From UBA1172 sp002457135 (GTDB lineage Bacteria; Pseudomonadota; Alphaproteobacteria; Puniceispirillales; UBA1172): DNA of 64,000 nucleotides. The notes under the pieces are model-generated. The model was not told where the DNA came from and made no database searches. It saw only the letters and a list, made by a program, of their open reading frames with translations. The DNA lies in the NCBI GenBank assembly GCA_965660935.1, contig CBFIBR010000005.1, positions 1 through 64,000 on the forward strand. The letters run 5' to 3'. The position numbers and the translations under genes are program-made. This document shows, in pieces, positions 1 to 8,284 of the stretch; position 1 is the stretch's first letter; each line of letters begins with the position of its first letter.

Positions 1-627
1 CGGATTGATCAGGGTGATGCCCCCCTCTTTATCAACAACCCTGCCCTGACCGGTTCCCATAATATCGAAAACACGGCAATAGCCTTCAGGCTCGGTGCAT
101 ATCTCGGCGGTGATCGTCAGGTGATGGAGTCTGCCCTGCCGCAATTCAGGGGCCTGCCGCACCGGATGGAACCTGTCTGCACCCATGACGGTATCCATTT
201 CGTCAATGACAGCAAGGCCACCAATGCCGAGGCGGCTGAAAAGGCCCTGCGGAGTTTCTCCTCAATTTACTGGATCGCTGGCGGTGAGGCCAAGGATGGC
301 GGCATCAGCGGGATCACCCATGCCCTCAGCAACGTTGTCAGGGCCTACCTGATCGGGGCCTCGGCGGATGATTTCGCCCATGACCTCGGCGGCAGTATCC
401 CCCACCGTATCTCAGGCACAGTGGAACAGGCTCTGGCCGATGCCATCGCTGATGCCTCAGCCGATCATTTGCCTGATGCCACCATCCTGCTGGCCCCGGC
501 GGCGGCGAGTTTCGACCAGTTCCGTAATTTTGAGGCCCGGGGCGATGCCTTCCGAGCGGCCGCCCTCAACTGGGCTGAGGAAACCATGCCCCGGGATACC
601 ACCAACGGGGAGGCGATGAATGTTTAG
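1..627 (+). CDS. murD: MurD, UDP-MurNAc-Ala--D-Glu ligase (3' part)
   Basis: Cytoplasmic ATP-dependent ligase that adds D-glutamate to UDP-MurNAc-L-Ala in peptidoglycan precursor synthesis. The frame is open from base 1, so the gene starts upstream of the window; the last 208 residues are visible. They carry Mur-ligase central and C-terminal domain signatures: GSHNIEN (visible residues 18-24), LPHRME (52-57), NDSKATN (69-75) and a late APAAASFDQF segment, which in the family precedes the C-terminal substrate-contacting part. An internal ATG at 121 is not the start because homology continues upstream of it. The last 8 bp overlap ftsW, consistent with translational coupling in the dcw cluster. 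Identity is secure; only the 5' end is missing. Confidence 0.96.
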   Translation, partial: RIDQGDAPLFINNPALTGSHNIENTAIAFRLGAYLGGDRQVMESALPQFRGLPHRMEPVCTHDGIHFVNDSKATNAEAAEKALRSFSSIYWIAGGEAKDGGISGITHALSNVVRAYLIGASADDFAHDLGGSIPHRISGTVEQALADAIADASADHLPDATILLAPAAASFDQFRNFEARGDAFRAAALNWAEETMPRDTTNGEAMNV

Positions 628-1729
628 TCGTTCTGACCGCAGCCGACTGGCGATCTGGTGGTGGACCATTGATTTCTGGATGCTGCTGCCCGCCATCATT
701 CTGGCAGGGGCCGGGATTTTCCTCATCATGGGGGCCAGCCCGCCGGTGGCGGTCCGCATCGGCCTGGACAGCCAGCATTTTCTGCTCAGGCACATGGTTT
801 TCCTGATCCCCGCCATGACCGCGCTGATCGGGTTTTCGCTGATGTCGCACCGGATGATCCGGATTGCCTGTCTGCTCGGCTTTACCATTGCGCTGATCCT
901 GATTGGAATGTCGCTGTTTGGCCCGGAGGTCAAGGGGGCAACACGCTGGATACCGGTTGGTTCCTTCAAGATACAGCCGTCTGAATTCGCCAAGCCTTTC
1001 TTTGCCGTGGTGACGGCATGGCTGCTCAGCCTGTGGCGACAGGAAGACGGCTTCCCCGGCTGGATTGTTTCCGTGGGCTGCCTCGCCCTGCTGGCTTTTC
1101 TGCTGGTCATGCAGCCTGATATGGGGATGACCGCTGTCGTGGTGCTGACCTGGTCTTTCCAGATTTTCCTCGCCGGAATGCCTATAGCCATCGTCATTGT
1201 GCTGGCGCTATTGGTGGCCCCGATTGTTGCGGTTTCAGCCTACCTCGCCCTGCCCCATGTCCAGACCCGGGTGACCAAATTCCTCGAGGGCGGCAATTTG
1301 CAGGCGGACAACGCCGTGCGCAGCTTTTCCAATGGCGGGCTGTTCGGGGTCGGCCCCAATAATGGCGAGGTCAAATACAACCTGCCCGATGCCCATGCCG
1401 ATTTCATCTTTGCCGTTGCGGGTGAGGAATTCGGTGCCGTGTTCTGCCTGATGATCGTGCTGGTCTATGCCTGGATCGTTTTCCGCGGGTTCTATCGCGC
1501 CAACCAGTCACAGAGTCTTTTCCAGATACTGGCGGTGTCGGGGCTGTCGCTTCAGTTCGGGGTTCAGGCGGCGATCCACATGGCCTCATCGGTGCATCTG
1601 ATCCCGACCAAGGGGATGACCCTGCCGCTGATCAGCTATGGCGGTTCTTCCATGCTGGCCTCCGGCATCACCCTCGGCATCCTGCTGGCCCTGACCCGGC
1701 GGCAACCCGCATCAGGGAGGGCATCATGA
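620..1729 (+). CDS. ftsW: FtsW, septal peptidoglycan glycosyltransferase (SEDS)
   Basis: SEDS-family polytopic membrane protein that polymerises lipid II at the division septum with its class B PBP partner. The 369-residue length fits the family. Conserved SEDS blocks are visible: KGATRWI (about 105-111) followed by QPSEFAK (119-125), a DADFIFAVAGEEFG block in the large periplasmic loop near residue 260, and a PTKGMTLPLISYGGSS block near residue 330 before the last membrane segment. Most of the protein is hydrophobic, consistent with ten transmembrane helices. The ATG at 620 lies inside the end of murD (8-bp overlap), and the gene overlaps murG by 4 bp. RodA is the alternative SEDS paralogue; the location between murD and murG decides for FtsW. 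Confidence 0.97.
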   Translation: MFSRSDRSRLAIWWWTIDFWMLLPAIILAGAGIFLIMGASPPVAVRIGLDSQHFLLRHMVFLIPAMTALIGFSLMSHRMIRIACLLGFTIALILIGMSLFGPEVKGATRWIPVGSFKIQPSEFAKPFFAVVTAWLLSLWRQEDGFPGWIVSVGCLALLAFLLVMQPDMGMTAVVVLTWSFQIFLAGMPIAIVIVLALLVAPIVAVSAYLALPHVQTRVTKFLEGGNLQADNAVRSFSNGGLFGVGPNNGEVKYNLPDAHADFIFAVAGEEFGAVFCLMIVLVYAWIVFRGFYRANQSQSLFQILAVSGLSLQFGVQAAIHMASSVHLIPTKGMTLPLISYGGSSMLASGITLGILLALTRRQPASGRAS

Positions 1730-2832
1730 CGAAAACCGTTCTGCTCGCCGCTGGCGGTACCGGCGGCCATGTCTTCCCGGCTGTTTCCGTGGCTGAACGC
1801 CTACATGAGGATGGCTTCAGGCCTGTTTTTGTGACCGACCGGCGCGGCTACCGGATCATCCACAGCAGCGCGCCGTCCTTTACCATCCACCGGATCATGG
1901 CAGCCTCACCCTATGGCAGCACGGCCAGCAAACGGCTGGCAGGGATGACGCAACTCGGCCTTGGGCTGCTGCACAGCGTTGCTATCATGCTCTGGCACAG
2001 ACCGGCGGCGGTGATCGGGTTTGGAGGCTATCCCTCGGTGGCCCCGGTGATGCTCGGGCATTTCATGGGCCGGGCAACGCTGCTGCATGAACAGAACGCC
2101 TTTTTCGGACGGGCCAACCGCTTTCTGGCGCGGTTTGTTCAGACCATTGCCCTGTCCTGGGCCGAAACCGCCAATATCCCCGCTGAGGCAGTATCAAAAA
2201 CCGCCCTCACCGGCATGCCTGTCCGTGAGGCTTTCAGCAAAACCGGCCAGCAGGGTTACACCCCGCCGGGGGATGGTGTCGTCAACCTGCTGATCGTTGG
2301 CGGCAGTCTCGGCGCCCGTGTTTTCGGCGATACCGTGCCTGAGGCGATCAGCCGACTGCCCGCAGCACTGAAAGACAGGCTGAGGGTGACGCATCAGGTC
2401 AGGCAGGAACAGATCAAGGAGGTGGAGCAATGCTATCGCAACGCCTCGGTCAAGGCTGAGATCATGCCCTTCATCACCGATATGCCCAGGCGCATGCAGG
2501 CGGCGCATCTGGTGATCGGGCGTGCCGGGGCCTCATCGGTGGCGGAACTGGCGGCGAGCGGCCGCCCTGCCATTCTCGTCCCCTTCCCGCAAGCCATGGA
2601 TGATCATCAGACAGCCAATGCCGAAACCGTGGTCGAGGCTGGCGGCGGCTGGTGCATCCCCGAAACCGAGATGAGCGCAGGATCACTCGCCGGCAGGATC
2701 GCATCGCTCCTCGATGAGCCATCCAAACTCAGCAAGGCAGCGCGCTGCATGCTCAACCTGGAACAGCATGGCGCGGCCGAGGCGATCAGCCAGCGCATCC
2801 GCACCATCATCAACGGAGACAGTCGATCATGA
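1726..2832 (+). CDS. murG: MurG, lipid II synthase (GlcNAc transferase)
   Basis: Peripheral inner-membrane glycosyltransferase that transfers GlcNAc from UDP-GlcNAc to lipid I, giving lipid II. 368 residues, usual for the family. The GT-B fold signatures are present in order: glycine-rich GGTGGH (10-15), GFGGYPS (98-104), HEQN (121-124), the second G-loop GGSLGA (192-197), the UDP-GlcNAc-binding GRAGASSVAEL (265-275) and FPQAMDDHQ (287-295). Both ends overlap neighbours by 4 bp (ftsW upstream, murC downstream), so the gene is probably translated by coupled re-initiation within one dcw transcript. Confidence 0.98.
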   Translation: MTKTVLLAAGGTGGHVFPAVSVAERLHEDGFRPVFVTDRRGYRIIHSSAPSFTIHRIMAASPYGSTASKRLAGMTQLGLGLLHSVAIMLWHRPAAVIGFGGYPSVAPVMLGHFMGRATLLHEQNAFFGRANRFLARFVQTIALSWAETANIPAEAVSKTALTGMPVREAFSKTGQQGYTPPGDGVVNLLIVGGSLGARVFGDTVPEAISRLPAALKDRLRVTHQVRQEQIKEVEQCYRNASVKAEIMPFITDMPRRMQAAHLVIGRAGASSVAELAASGRPAILVPFPQAMDDHQTANAETVVEAGGGWCIPETEMSAGSLAGRIASLLDEPSKLSKAARCMLNLEQHGAAEAISQRIRTIINGDSRS

Positions 2833-4256
2833 GCCAGCTGCCCCTCAGCATCGGCCGGATTCATTTTACCGGTATCGGCGGCATCGGCATGAGCGGGATT
2901 GCCGAGATTCTGCACGAAATGGGCTATCAGGTTCAGGGCAGTGATCTGGGCGATAACGCCAATGTTGTCCGCCTGCGTGAAAAAGGCATCAATATTGCCA
3001 TCGGCCAGACCGCTGAAAACATTGCCGAGGCCTCCATTCTGGTGATTTCGACCGCCATCAGGCCCGATAACCCTGAGGTGATGGAAGCGCGGCGGCGGTT
3101 CCTGCCCGTGGTTCACCGCTCGGAAATGCTGGGTGAACTGATGCGGCTGCGGTTTTCAGTGGCCATCGCCGGAACCCATGGCAAGACCACCACGACCTCC
3201 CTCGTCGCAACCCTGCTCGATGCTGGCGGGATTGACCCGACCGTGATCAATGGCGGCATCATCACCGGCTGGGGCAGCAATGCCCGCCTCGGCGGCAGTG
3301 ACTGGATGGTGGTGGAGGCTGATGAGAGCGACGGGTCCTTCTCCCGGCTCAAGCCCACGGTGGCCGTGGTCACCAATATCGACCCGGAACACCTTGACCA
3401 TCATGGCAGTTTTGACAACCTCAAGACCGCTTTCCGGAATTTTGTTGCCTCTATCCCGTTTTACGGGTTTGCCAGTCTCTGCATCGATCATCCGGTTGTG
3501 CAGCGGATGATCCCGCAGATTTCGGAACGGAGGCTGGTGACCTACGGGCTGTCCGCCAGTGCCGATATCCGCGCCACCACCATTACCGCTGATAAAAAGG
3601 GCATGCGGTTTGATGTTCAGGTCTCAGCCCGGATGGGGGCGGAACAGGGTGTGATCGAACAGGTTCACCTGCCGATGCTGGGTGATCATAACGTTCTCAA
3701 CTGCCTTGCCGCGATCAGCATCGCGCTAGAGATGGGGATTTCCATTGAGGCAATCCGCACAGGGCTGGACCGTTTCCGCGGCGTTGGCCGCCGCTTTGAA
3801 TTCAAGGGCAGTGCGGGTGATATCATGGTCATTGATGATTACGGTCATCACCCGGTTGAAATTCGGGCCGCCCTCAGCGCAGCCCGGATGCTGAAACCTG
3901 AAAACCGCGTCATCGCCGTTGTGCAGCCGCATCGCTACACCAGGCTGAAAGACCTGTTCAGTGATTTCTGCGGCTGTTTCAACGATGCCGACACGGTGCT
4001 GGTTTCCGATGTTTACGCAGCGGGTGAGGACCCGATTGCAGGCGCGGATCGTGACAGCCTTGTATCGGGGCTGATGGCGCATGGCCACCCCGGCCCTGTC
4101 GCCCTTGAAAGCCCGGACACTCTGGCAAGGCAGGTCATGGATATTGCCCGGCCCGGTGATCTGGTGATCTGCCTCGGTGCCGGGAGCAGCACTCGCTGGG
4201 CTGCCGAACTGCCCGATCAGCTCCAGGCCCTTCTTGATGAGAGGAGGCCAGCATGA
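2829..4256 (+). CDS. murC: MurC, UDP-MurNAc--L-alanine ligase
   Basis: Cytoplasmic Mur ligase that attaches L-alanine to UDP-MurNAc, the first peptide step. 475 residues. The N-terminal Rossmann-like domain has GIGGIGMSGIA (15-25). The central domain has the ATP loop GTHGKTTT (115-122), EADESDGSF (163-171) and NIDPEHLDHHG (183-193), a block typical of MurC and Mpl. The C-terminal domain has DDYGHHPVEI (336-345). Mpl, the recycling ligase, is the only close alternative; position between murG and murB in the dcw cluster favours MurC. It overlaps murG and murB by 4 bp each. Confidence 0.98.
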   Translation: MSQLPLSIGRIHFTGIGGIGMSGIAEILHEMGYQVQGSDLGDNANVVRLREKGINIAIGQTAENIAEASILVISTAIRPDNPEVMEARRRFLPVVHRSEMLGELMRLRFSVAIAGTHGKTTTTSLVATLLDAGGIDPTVINGGIITGWGSNARLGGSDWMVVEADESDGSFSRLKPTVAVVTNIDPEHLDHHGSFDNLKTAFRNFVASIPFYGFASLCIDHPVVQRMIPQISERRLVTYGLSASADIRATTITADKKGMRFDVQVSARMGAEQGVIEQVHLPMLGDHNVLNCLAAISIALEMGISIEAIRTGLDRFRGVGRRFEFKGSAGDIMVIDDYGHHPVEIRAALSAARMLKPENRVIAVVQPHRYTRLKDLFSDFCGCFNDADTVLVSDVYAAGEDPIAGADRDSLVSGLMAHGHPGPVALESPDTLARQVMDIARPGDLVICLGAGSSTRWAAELPDQLQALLDERRPA

Positions 4257-5167
4257 CCGCGCTGTTGCAGAGGCTGCCGCAAACCCGGGGTGAGATGGCC
4301 CCGCTGGTTTCCATGGCCCGCCATACCTGGTTCGGGGTTGGCGGTATGGCCGAGGTGATGTTCACCCCCGCCGACCGTGATGACCTTGCTGATTTCCTCG
4401 CCGCAACACCGGCCGATATCCCGGTCTTTGCCTTTGGTGCCGGATCGAACCTGCTGGTCAGGGATGGCGGTATCAGCGGTGTTGTCATCAACACAAGCGA
4501 TCTGAAAGTCACCGAGCAAACCGATGGTATGCTCAAGGTCGGGGCTGGCCTGCATGATGCCGAGGTTGCCCGCATCGCCGCCCGGATGGGAATTGCCGGG
4601 CTGGAATTCCTGATCGGTATTCCCGGCACGATCGGTGGCGGGTTGCGGATGAACGCAGGCGCCTATGGCACCGAATTCAGGGATATCGTGATCATGGCCG
4701 AAGCGGTGGATCGCAGTGGCGTTATCCATCAGGCCAGCCCCGGGGATATGGGCATGGCCTATCGCCACAGCGATGCCCCGCAGGACTGGATTTTCACCGC
4801 CGCCTGGCTGAAAATATCGGCTGGCGAGACCGATGCTATCCGCGCCCGCATGAAAGAAATTGTCGCCTCCCGCGCTGATGCCCAGCCGACGGGGGCGCGC
4901 ACCGGCGGGTCCACCTTTGCCAACCCTGATGGCGGCAAGGCATGGCAGCTGATCGATCAGGCCGGATGCCGGGGTCTGACCCACGGCAACGCCATGGTAT
5001 CCGACAAGCATTGCAATTTTCTGATCAACAAGGGCGGTGCCTCCGCCACCGAGATTGAAACCCTTGGCGAAACCGTGCGCCAGCGTGTTGCTGAAACCAG
5101 TGGCGTTGACCTGCGCTGGGAAATCCGCCGGGTTGGTGATGATGACGCATCCGGGTGGGACGCATGA
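4253..5167 (+). CDS. murB: MurB, UDP-N-acetylenolpyruvylglucosamine reductase
   Basis: FAD enzyme that reduces UDP-GlcNAc-enolpyruvate to UDP-MurNAc with NADPH. 304 residues, the short (type II-like) form common outside enterobacteria. FAD-binding signatures are HTWFGVGG (24-31), GAGSNLLV (62-69) and IPGTIGG (123-129). The Y170-R171 pair fits the conserved substrate-binding pair. The catalytic serine sits in GGSTF (S220), and a C-terminal Glu in the LRWEIRRVG segment fits the second acid of the active site. It overlaps murC by 4 bp and ddl by 4 bp. Confidence 0.98.
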   Translation: MTALLQRLPQTRGEMAPLVSMARHTWFGVGGMAEVMFTPADRDDLADFLAATPADIPVFAFGAGSNLLVRDGGISGVVINTSDLKVTEQTDGMLKVGAGLHDAEVARIAARMGIAGLEFLIGIPGTIGGGLRMNAGAYGTEFRDIVIMAEAVDRSGVIHQASPGDMGMAYRHSDAPQDWIFTAAWLKISAGETDAIRARMKEIVASRADAQPTGARTGGSTFANPDGGKAWQLIDQAGCRGLTHGNAMVSDKHCNFLINKGGASATEIETLGETVRQRVAETSGVDLRWEIRRVGDDDASGWDA

Positions 5168-6069
5168 CCCTCAGGAACACGCTGACATTGATCCTGAATG
5201 GTGGCTGGACCGCCGAGGCTGAGGTTTCCCGCAACTCAGGCAAGGCGTGCCTCAAGGCCGCCAGGGAAGAAGGCTGGAACGCCGAGCTGCTGGAGGTTGA
5301 CCGTTCCCTGCCCGAACACCTGATCGCGCTCAAGCCCGCACGGGTGTTCAACGCCCTGCATGGCCAGATGGGCGAAGACGGCAATATTCAGGGCCTGCTC
5401 AACCTGATGGATATTCCCTACACCCATAGCGGGTTGCTGGCATCCTCCATCGCCATGGACAAGCCCGCCACCAAGCCTGCGCTCGGCCATCTCGGGATCG
5501 TCTTTCCTGATGATATCGACTTCCGGATTGAAGATGATCGTATCATCCCCGATAGCGGCGGTGCCGTGGTGGTCAAGCCCCGCAATGACGGCAGCAGCAT
5601 CGGAGTGGTCATCGCCCGGGGGGCCGATCATATCCCGGCGGTGACGTTCTGGCCGGATGACACCGCCCTCATGGTAGAGCCATACATCCCGGGGCGGGAG
5701 CTGACCGTGGCGGTGCTGGAGGGCGAACCCCTGACGGTGACGGAAATCACCCAGGACAGGGCGTTCTATGATTATGAGGCGAAATACAGCAGTGGCGGGT
5801 CAAGCCATCAGCTGCCCGCCGATATCCCCGCCGATATTTTCGATTGCTGCATGGAATGGGCGCATCTGGCGCATCAGCATCTGGGGTGCCGCGGTGTCAG
5901 CCGGTCCGATTTCCGCTGGGATCATGAGGCCGGTCAGGTCTATATGCTGGAAATCAACACCCAGCCCGGCATGACCGCAACATCACTGGTGCCGGAGCAG
6001 GCGGCGTATTGCGGCATCCCCATGAACGAGTTGGTCACCCGATTGCTGGAGGCGGCGCAATGCGACTGA
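5164..6069 (+). CDS. ddl: Ddl, D-alanine--D-alanine ligase
   Basis: ATP-grasp ligase that makes the D-Ala-D-Ala dipeptide used by MurF. 301 residues from the ATG at 5164, which overlaps the murB stop as ATGA; a GTG at 5155 is possible but would deepen the overlap. Family signatures: NALHGQMGEDG (63-73), YTHSG...AMDK (86-100), VVVKPRNDGSSIGV in the ATP-grasp lid region, and a C-terminal SRSDFRW...EINTQPGMT block supplying Mg2+ ligands. The Gly/Ser-rich substrate loop is intact. It ends overlapping ftsQ by 10 bp. Confidence 0.97.
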   Translation: MTLRNTLTLILNGGWTAEAEVSRNSGKACLKAAREEGWNAELLEVDRSLPEHLIALKPARVFNALHGQMGEDGNIQGLLNLMDIPYTHSGLLASSIAMDKPATKPALGHLGIVFPDDIDFRIEDDRIIPDSGGAVVVKPRNDGSSIGVVIARGADHIPAVTFWPDDTALMVEPYIPGRELTVAVLEGEPLTVTEITQDRAFYDYEAKYSSGGSSHQLPADIPADIFDCCMEWAHLAHQHLGCRGVSRSDFRWDHEAGQVYMLEINTQPGMTATSLVPEQAAYCGIPMNELVTRLLEAAQCD

Positions 6070-6857
6070 GCCTCTACCGCACCAGTGCATCGCCTCGCCG
6101 CCAGTTGCCGCGCCGCAACTGGGTTAAACGCGGGCTGATCGTGATCACGGCTGCCGGGGTCTGCCTCGGCGGGCTGGCAGGCTGGCTATGGCGTGATGCG
6201 CTGCTGGTTGAGGCTATTGATGCCTCGGCACAGGCCGGGTTGAGGCTGGAGCGGATTGAAATTGACGGACGGCTCAACACCGACAAGGCCGCGATCATGA
6301 AAACCGCCGGTATCAGCTGGTATGACCCGATGCTGACCCTTGATCTTGGCGATATCCACCAGCGCCTGATGAGCATTGGCTGGGTTGGTGAGGCGCGGGT
6401 GGAACGCCGCCTGCCCAACACGCTGATCATCACGCTCAACGAACGTCAGGCACTGGCGCTGTTTCAGGACAAGGATGGCCACCATGTCATTGACCGCAGT
6501 GGTGAGGTGATCAACAACGTGGCCCCCGAAGGTTTCACCCATCTGCCAGTGATCAAGGGCCAGAAAGCCCCCCAGAACGCCCAGCAGATCCTCACCATCC
6601 TGAAAAAGGAACCTGAGCTGTTTGCCGAGGTCTGGTCGCTGAGCTATCAGTCCGAACGCCGCTGGGATGTGTTTCTGCGCAACAACATTCGTATCCAGTT
6701 GCCCGAAATGGACCCCGACAAGGCCTGGTCGAAGCTGGCCGAGATGGACCGCGCCCATAAGCTGACCAACCGTGACGTGATCAATATAGATCTTCGTATC
6801 CCCGGAAAACTGGTGATCCGGCCAACCCGCACCAACCCCAAAGGAAGCAGTACATGA
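6060..6857 (+). CDS. ftsQ: FtsQ, divisome bitopic protein
   Basis: Bitopic inner-membrane division protein that bridges cytoplasmic and periplasmic divisome parts with FtsB/FtsL. 265 residues from the ATG at 6060, which overlaps the ddl end by 10 bp; a longer reading from 6009 would run 61 bp into ddl. A basic N-terminus is followed by one transmembrane segment (about 24-46). A POTRA domain (about 62-130, starting LRLERIEIDG) and the FtsQ beta domain with LPNTLIITLNERQALALF follow. The protein is shorter than many alphaproteobacterial FtsQ, but the domain order is complete. It overlaps ftsA by 4 bp. Confidence 0.95.
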   Translation: MRLSLYRTSASPRRQLPRRNWVKRGLIVITAAGVCLGGLAGWLWRDALLVEAIDASAQAGLRLERIEIDGRLNTDKAAIMKTAGISWYDPMLTLDLGDIHQRLMSIGWVGEARVERRLPNTLIITLNERQALALFQDKDGHHVIDRSGEVINNVAPEGFTHLPVIKGQKAPQNAQQILTILKKEPELFAEVWSLSYQSERRWDVFLRNNIRIQLPEMDPDKAWSKLAEMDRAHKLTNRDVINIDLRIPGKLVIRPTRTNPKGSST

Positions 6858-8131
6858 ACAAGCCGCTGCCAAAAGCCGTGATCCGCAAACCCCTGCGTCA
6901 GCGGACGGGCGTTATCGCCGCGCTGGATATCGGGTGCAGTAAGATTGCCTGTTTCATCGCCAGCAATGACGGTAATACAGGCCCGGTGATCCAGGGGCTG
7001 GGGCTTTACGCCTCATCCGGGATGCGCAACGGCGATGTGGTTGATCTGGAGGCACTGAGCGTTGCTGTCGGCAAGGCCGTGGAACAGGCCGAACAGATGG
7101 CCGGACTGGCGATTGAGCGGGTTTGCGTCAGCCTTAGCGGAGGCAGGCAGAAATCGATCATTCGCCGGCATCAGATTGATGGCCTCGATGACCGTATCAG
7201 TGAACGCGACATGGTGCGTGTCCTGCGCATGGATATTGATCAGCCCGAAGCGGAAAACCGCAGCGTCATTCACCGCATGCCCCTGCAATACATGGTGGAC
7301 GGGGTTCGCGGTATCCGTGACCCGCTCGGCATGCATGGCAACAGCCTCGGGGTTGATATGGCGGTGATCACCGCCTCAACCAGCACGCTCCGCAATCTCA
7401 CCACCGTGGTGGAACGCAATCACCTCAGCCTCGACAGTTTCTGTTCCAGTGCCTATGCCGCTGGCCTGTCAGCCCTGGTCGATGATGAAAAAGACCTCGG
7501 CGCGATGGTCATTGAAATGGGGGCCGGTGTCACCAGTGTCGGGATTTTCATGGAAGGCCACCTTGTCTATCTCGACAGCATTCCGGTGGGCGGGCTGAAC
7601 GTCACCTCTGACATTGCCCGCGGCCTTTCCACCCCGATGGAAGAGGCTGAACGCATCAAGACCCTGCATGGCAGCGTGCTGACCGCCATTGGCGATACCG
7701 ATGAGATGATCGTCCTGCCCCGCATCGGTGAGAGCAATGAAGACGCCGCCCAGCAGATCGAGCTGGGCCTGTTGGGTGAGATTATCCGCCCAAGGGTTGA
7801 GGAAACCTTTGAGATGCTGCTCGCCCGGATGGAAAAGGCAGGTTTCAGCGCGGCCGCTGGCCAGCGCATCGTCCTCACCGGCGGGGCATCACAGATCCCC
7901 GGCCTGAGCGAGTTTCTTGCCACGCTGTTTGATCGTTCGGTCCGGATCGGCAAGCCCATCGGGCTGGTCGGGATGGCGGATGCAACCCGGGGTCCGGCGT
8001 TTGCCGCCACCGCCGGATTGCTCCGTTTCTCATCGGTCGAACATGAAATGGAACCGCGCCTCAATAAACGCGGCGCATCACGCCAGAACCTGTTCTGGAG
8101 GATTGGTGAATGGTTCAACACGCATCTCTAG
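6854..8131 (+). CDS. ftsA: FtsA, actin-like divisome protein
   Basis: Actin-fold ATPase that tethers FtsZ to the membrane and recruits late divisome proteins. 425 residues. The phosphate-1 loop region ALDIGCSKIACFIA lies at about 23-36. Later actin-fold blocks include MVIEMGAGVTSVGIF and VLTGGASQIPGL. The C-terminus NLFWRIGEWFNTHL is an amphipathic helix, as expected for the membrane-targeting sequence. The gene overlaps ftsQ by 4 bp. A 153-bp gap separates it from ftsZ, the first real break in the dcw operon here, so ftsZ may have additional promoters. Confidence 0.97.
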   Translation: MNKPLPKAVIRKPLRQRTGVIAALDIGCSKIACFIASNDGNTGPVIQGLGLYASSGMRNGDVVDLEALSVAVGKAVEQAEQMAGLAIERVCVSLSGGRQKSIIRRHQIDGLDDRISERDMVRVLRMDIDQPEAENRSVIHRMPLQYMVDGVRGIRDPLGMHGNSLGVDMAVITASTSTLRNLTTVVERNHLSLDSFCSSAYAAGLSALVDDEKDLGAMVIEMGAGVTSVGIFMEGHLVYLDSIPVGGLNVTSDIARGLSTPMEEAERIKTLHGSVLTAIGDTDEMIVLPRIGESNEDAAQQIELGLLGEIIRPRVEETFEMLLARMEKAGFSAAAGQRIVLTGGASQIPGLSEFLATLFDRSVRIGKPIGLVGMADATRGPAFAATAGLLRFSSVEHEMEPRLNKRGASRQNLFWRIGEWFNTHL

Positions 8132-8284
8132 GAATTCAACTTCCGGGGAGAAAAAAATTCCGGGGGGAAGCCCCTGGCGCAACGGGCATCAAGGATCACC
8201 GGTGCCGCCCGTCACCAGAAACAGCCTGTCCCATGGGCAGGCATCCATGCCGATCCGTCGGCAACAACCAAAGGAGATCATGCC
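8132..8284 (+). promoter_or_regulatory. ftsA-ftsZ intergenic region with short repeats and a near-palindrome
   Basis: 153 bp without a gene. It contains a repeated TTCCGGGG element in its first third (around 8142-8165) and a near-perfect 17-bp palindrome at 8225-8241 (CCTGTCCCATGGGCAGG, one mismatched pair). A good Shine-Dalgarno AAAGGAGA sits just before the ftsZ ATG at 8285. In alphaproteobacteria the ftsA-ftsZ gap commonly holds ftsZ promoters and regulator sites; no promoter hexamers are clear here, so a regulatory role is inference. Confidence 0.35.
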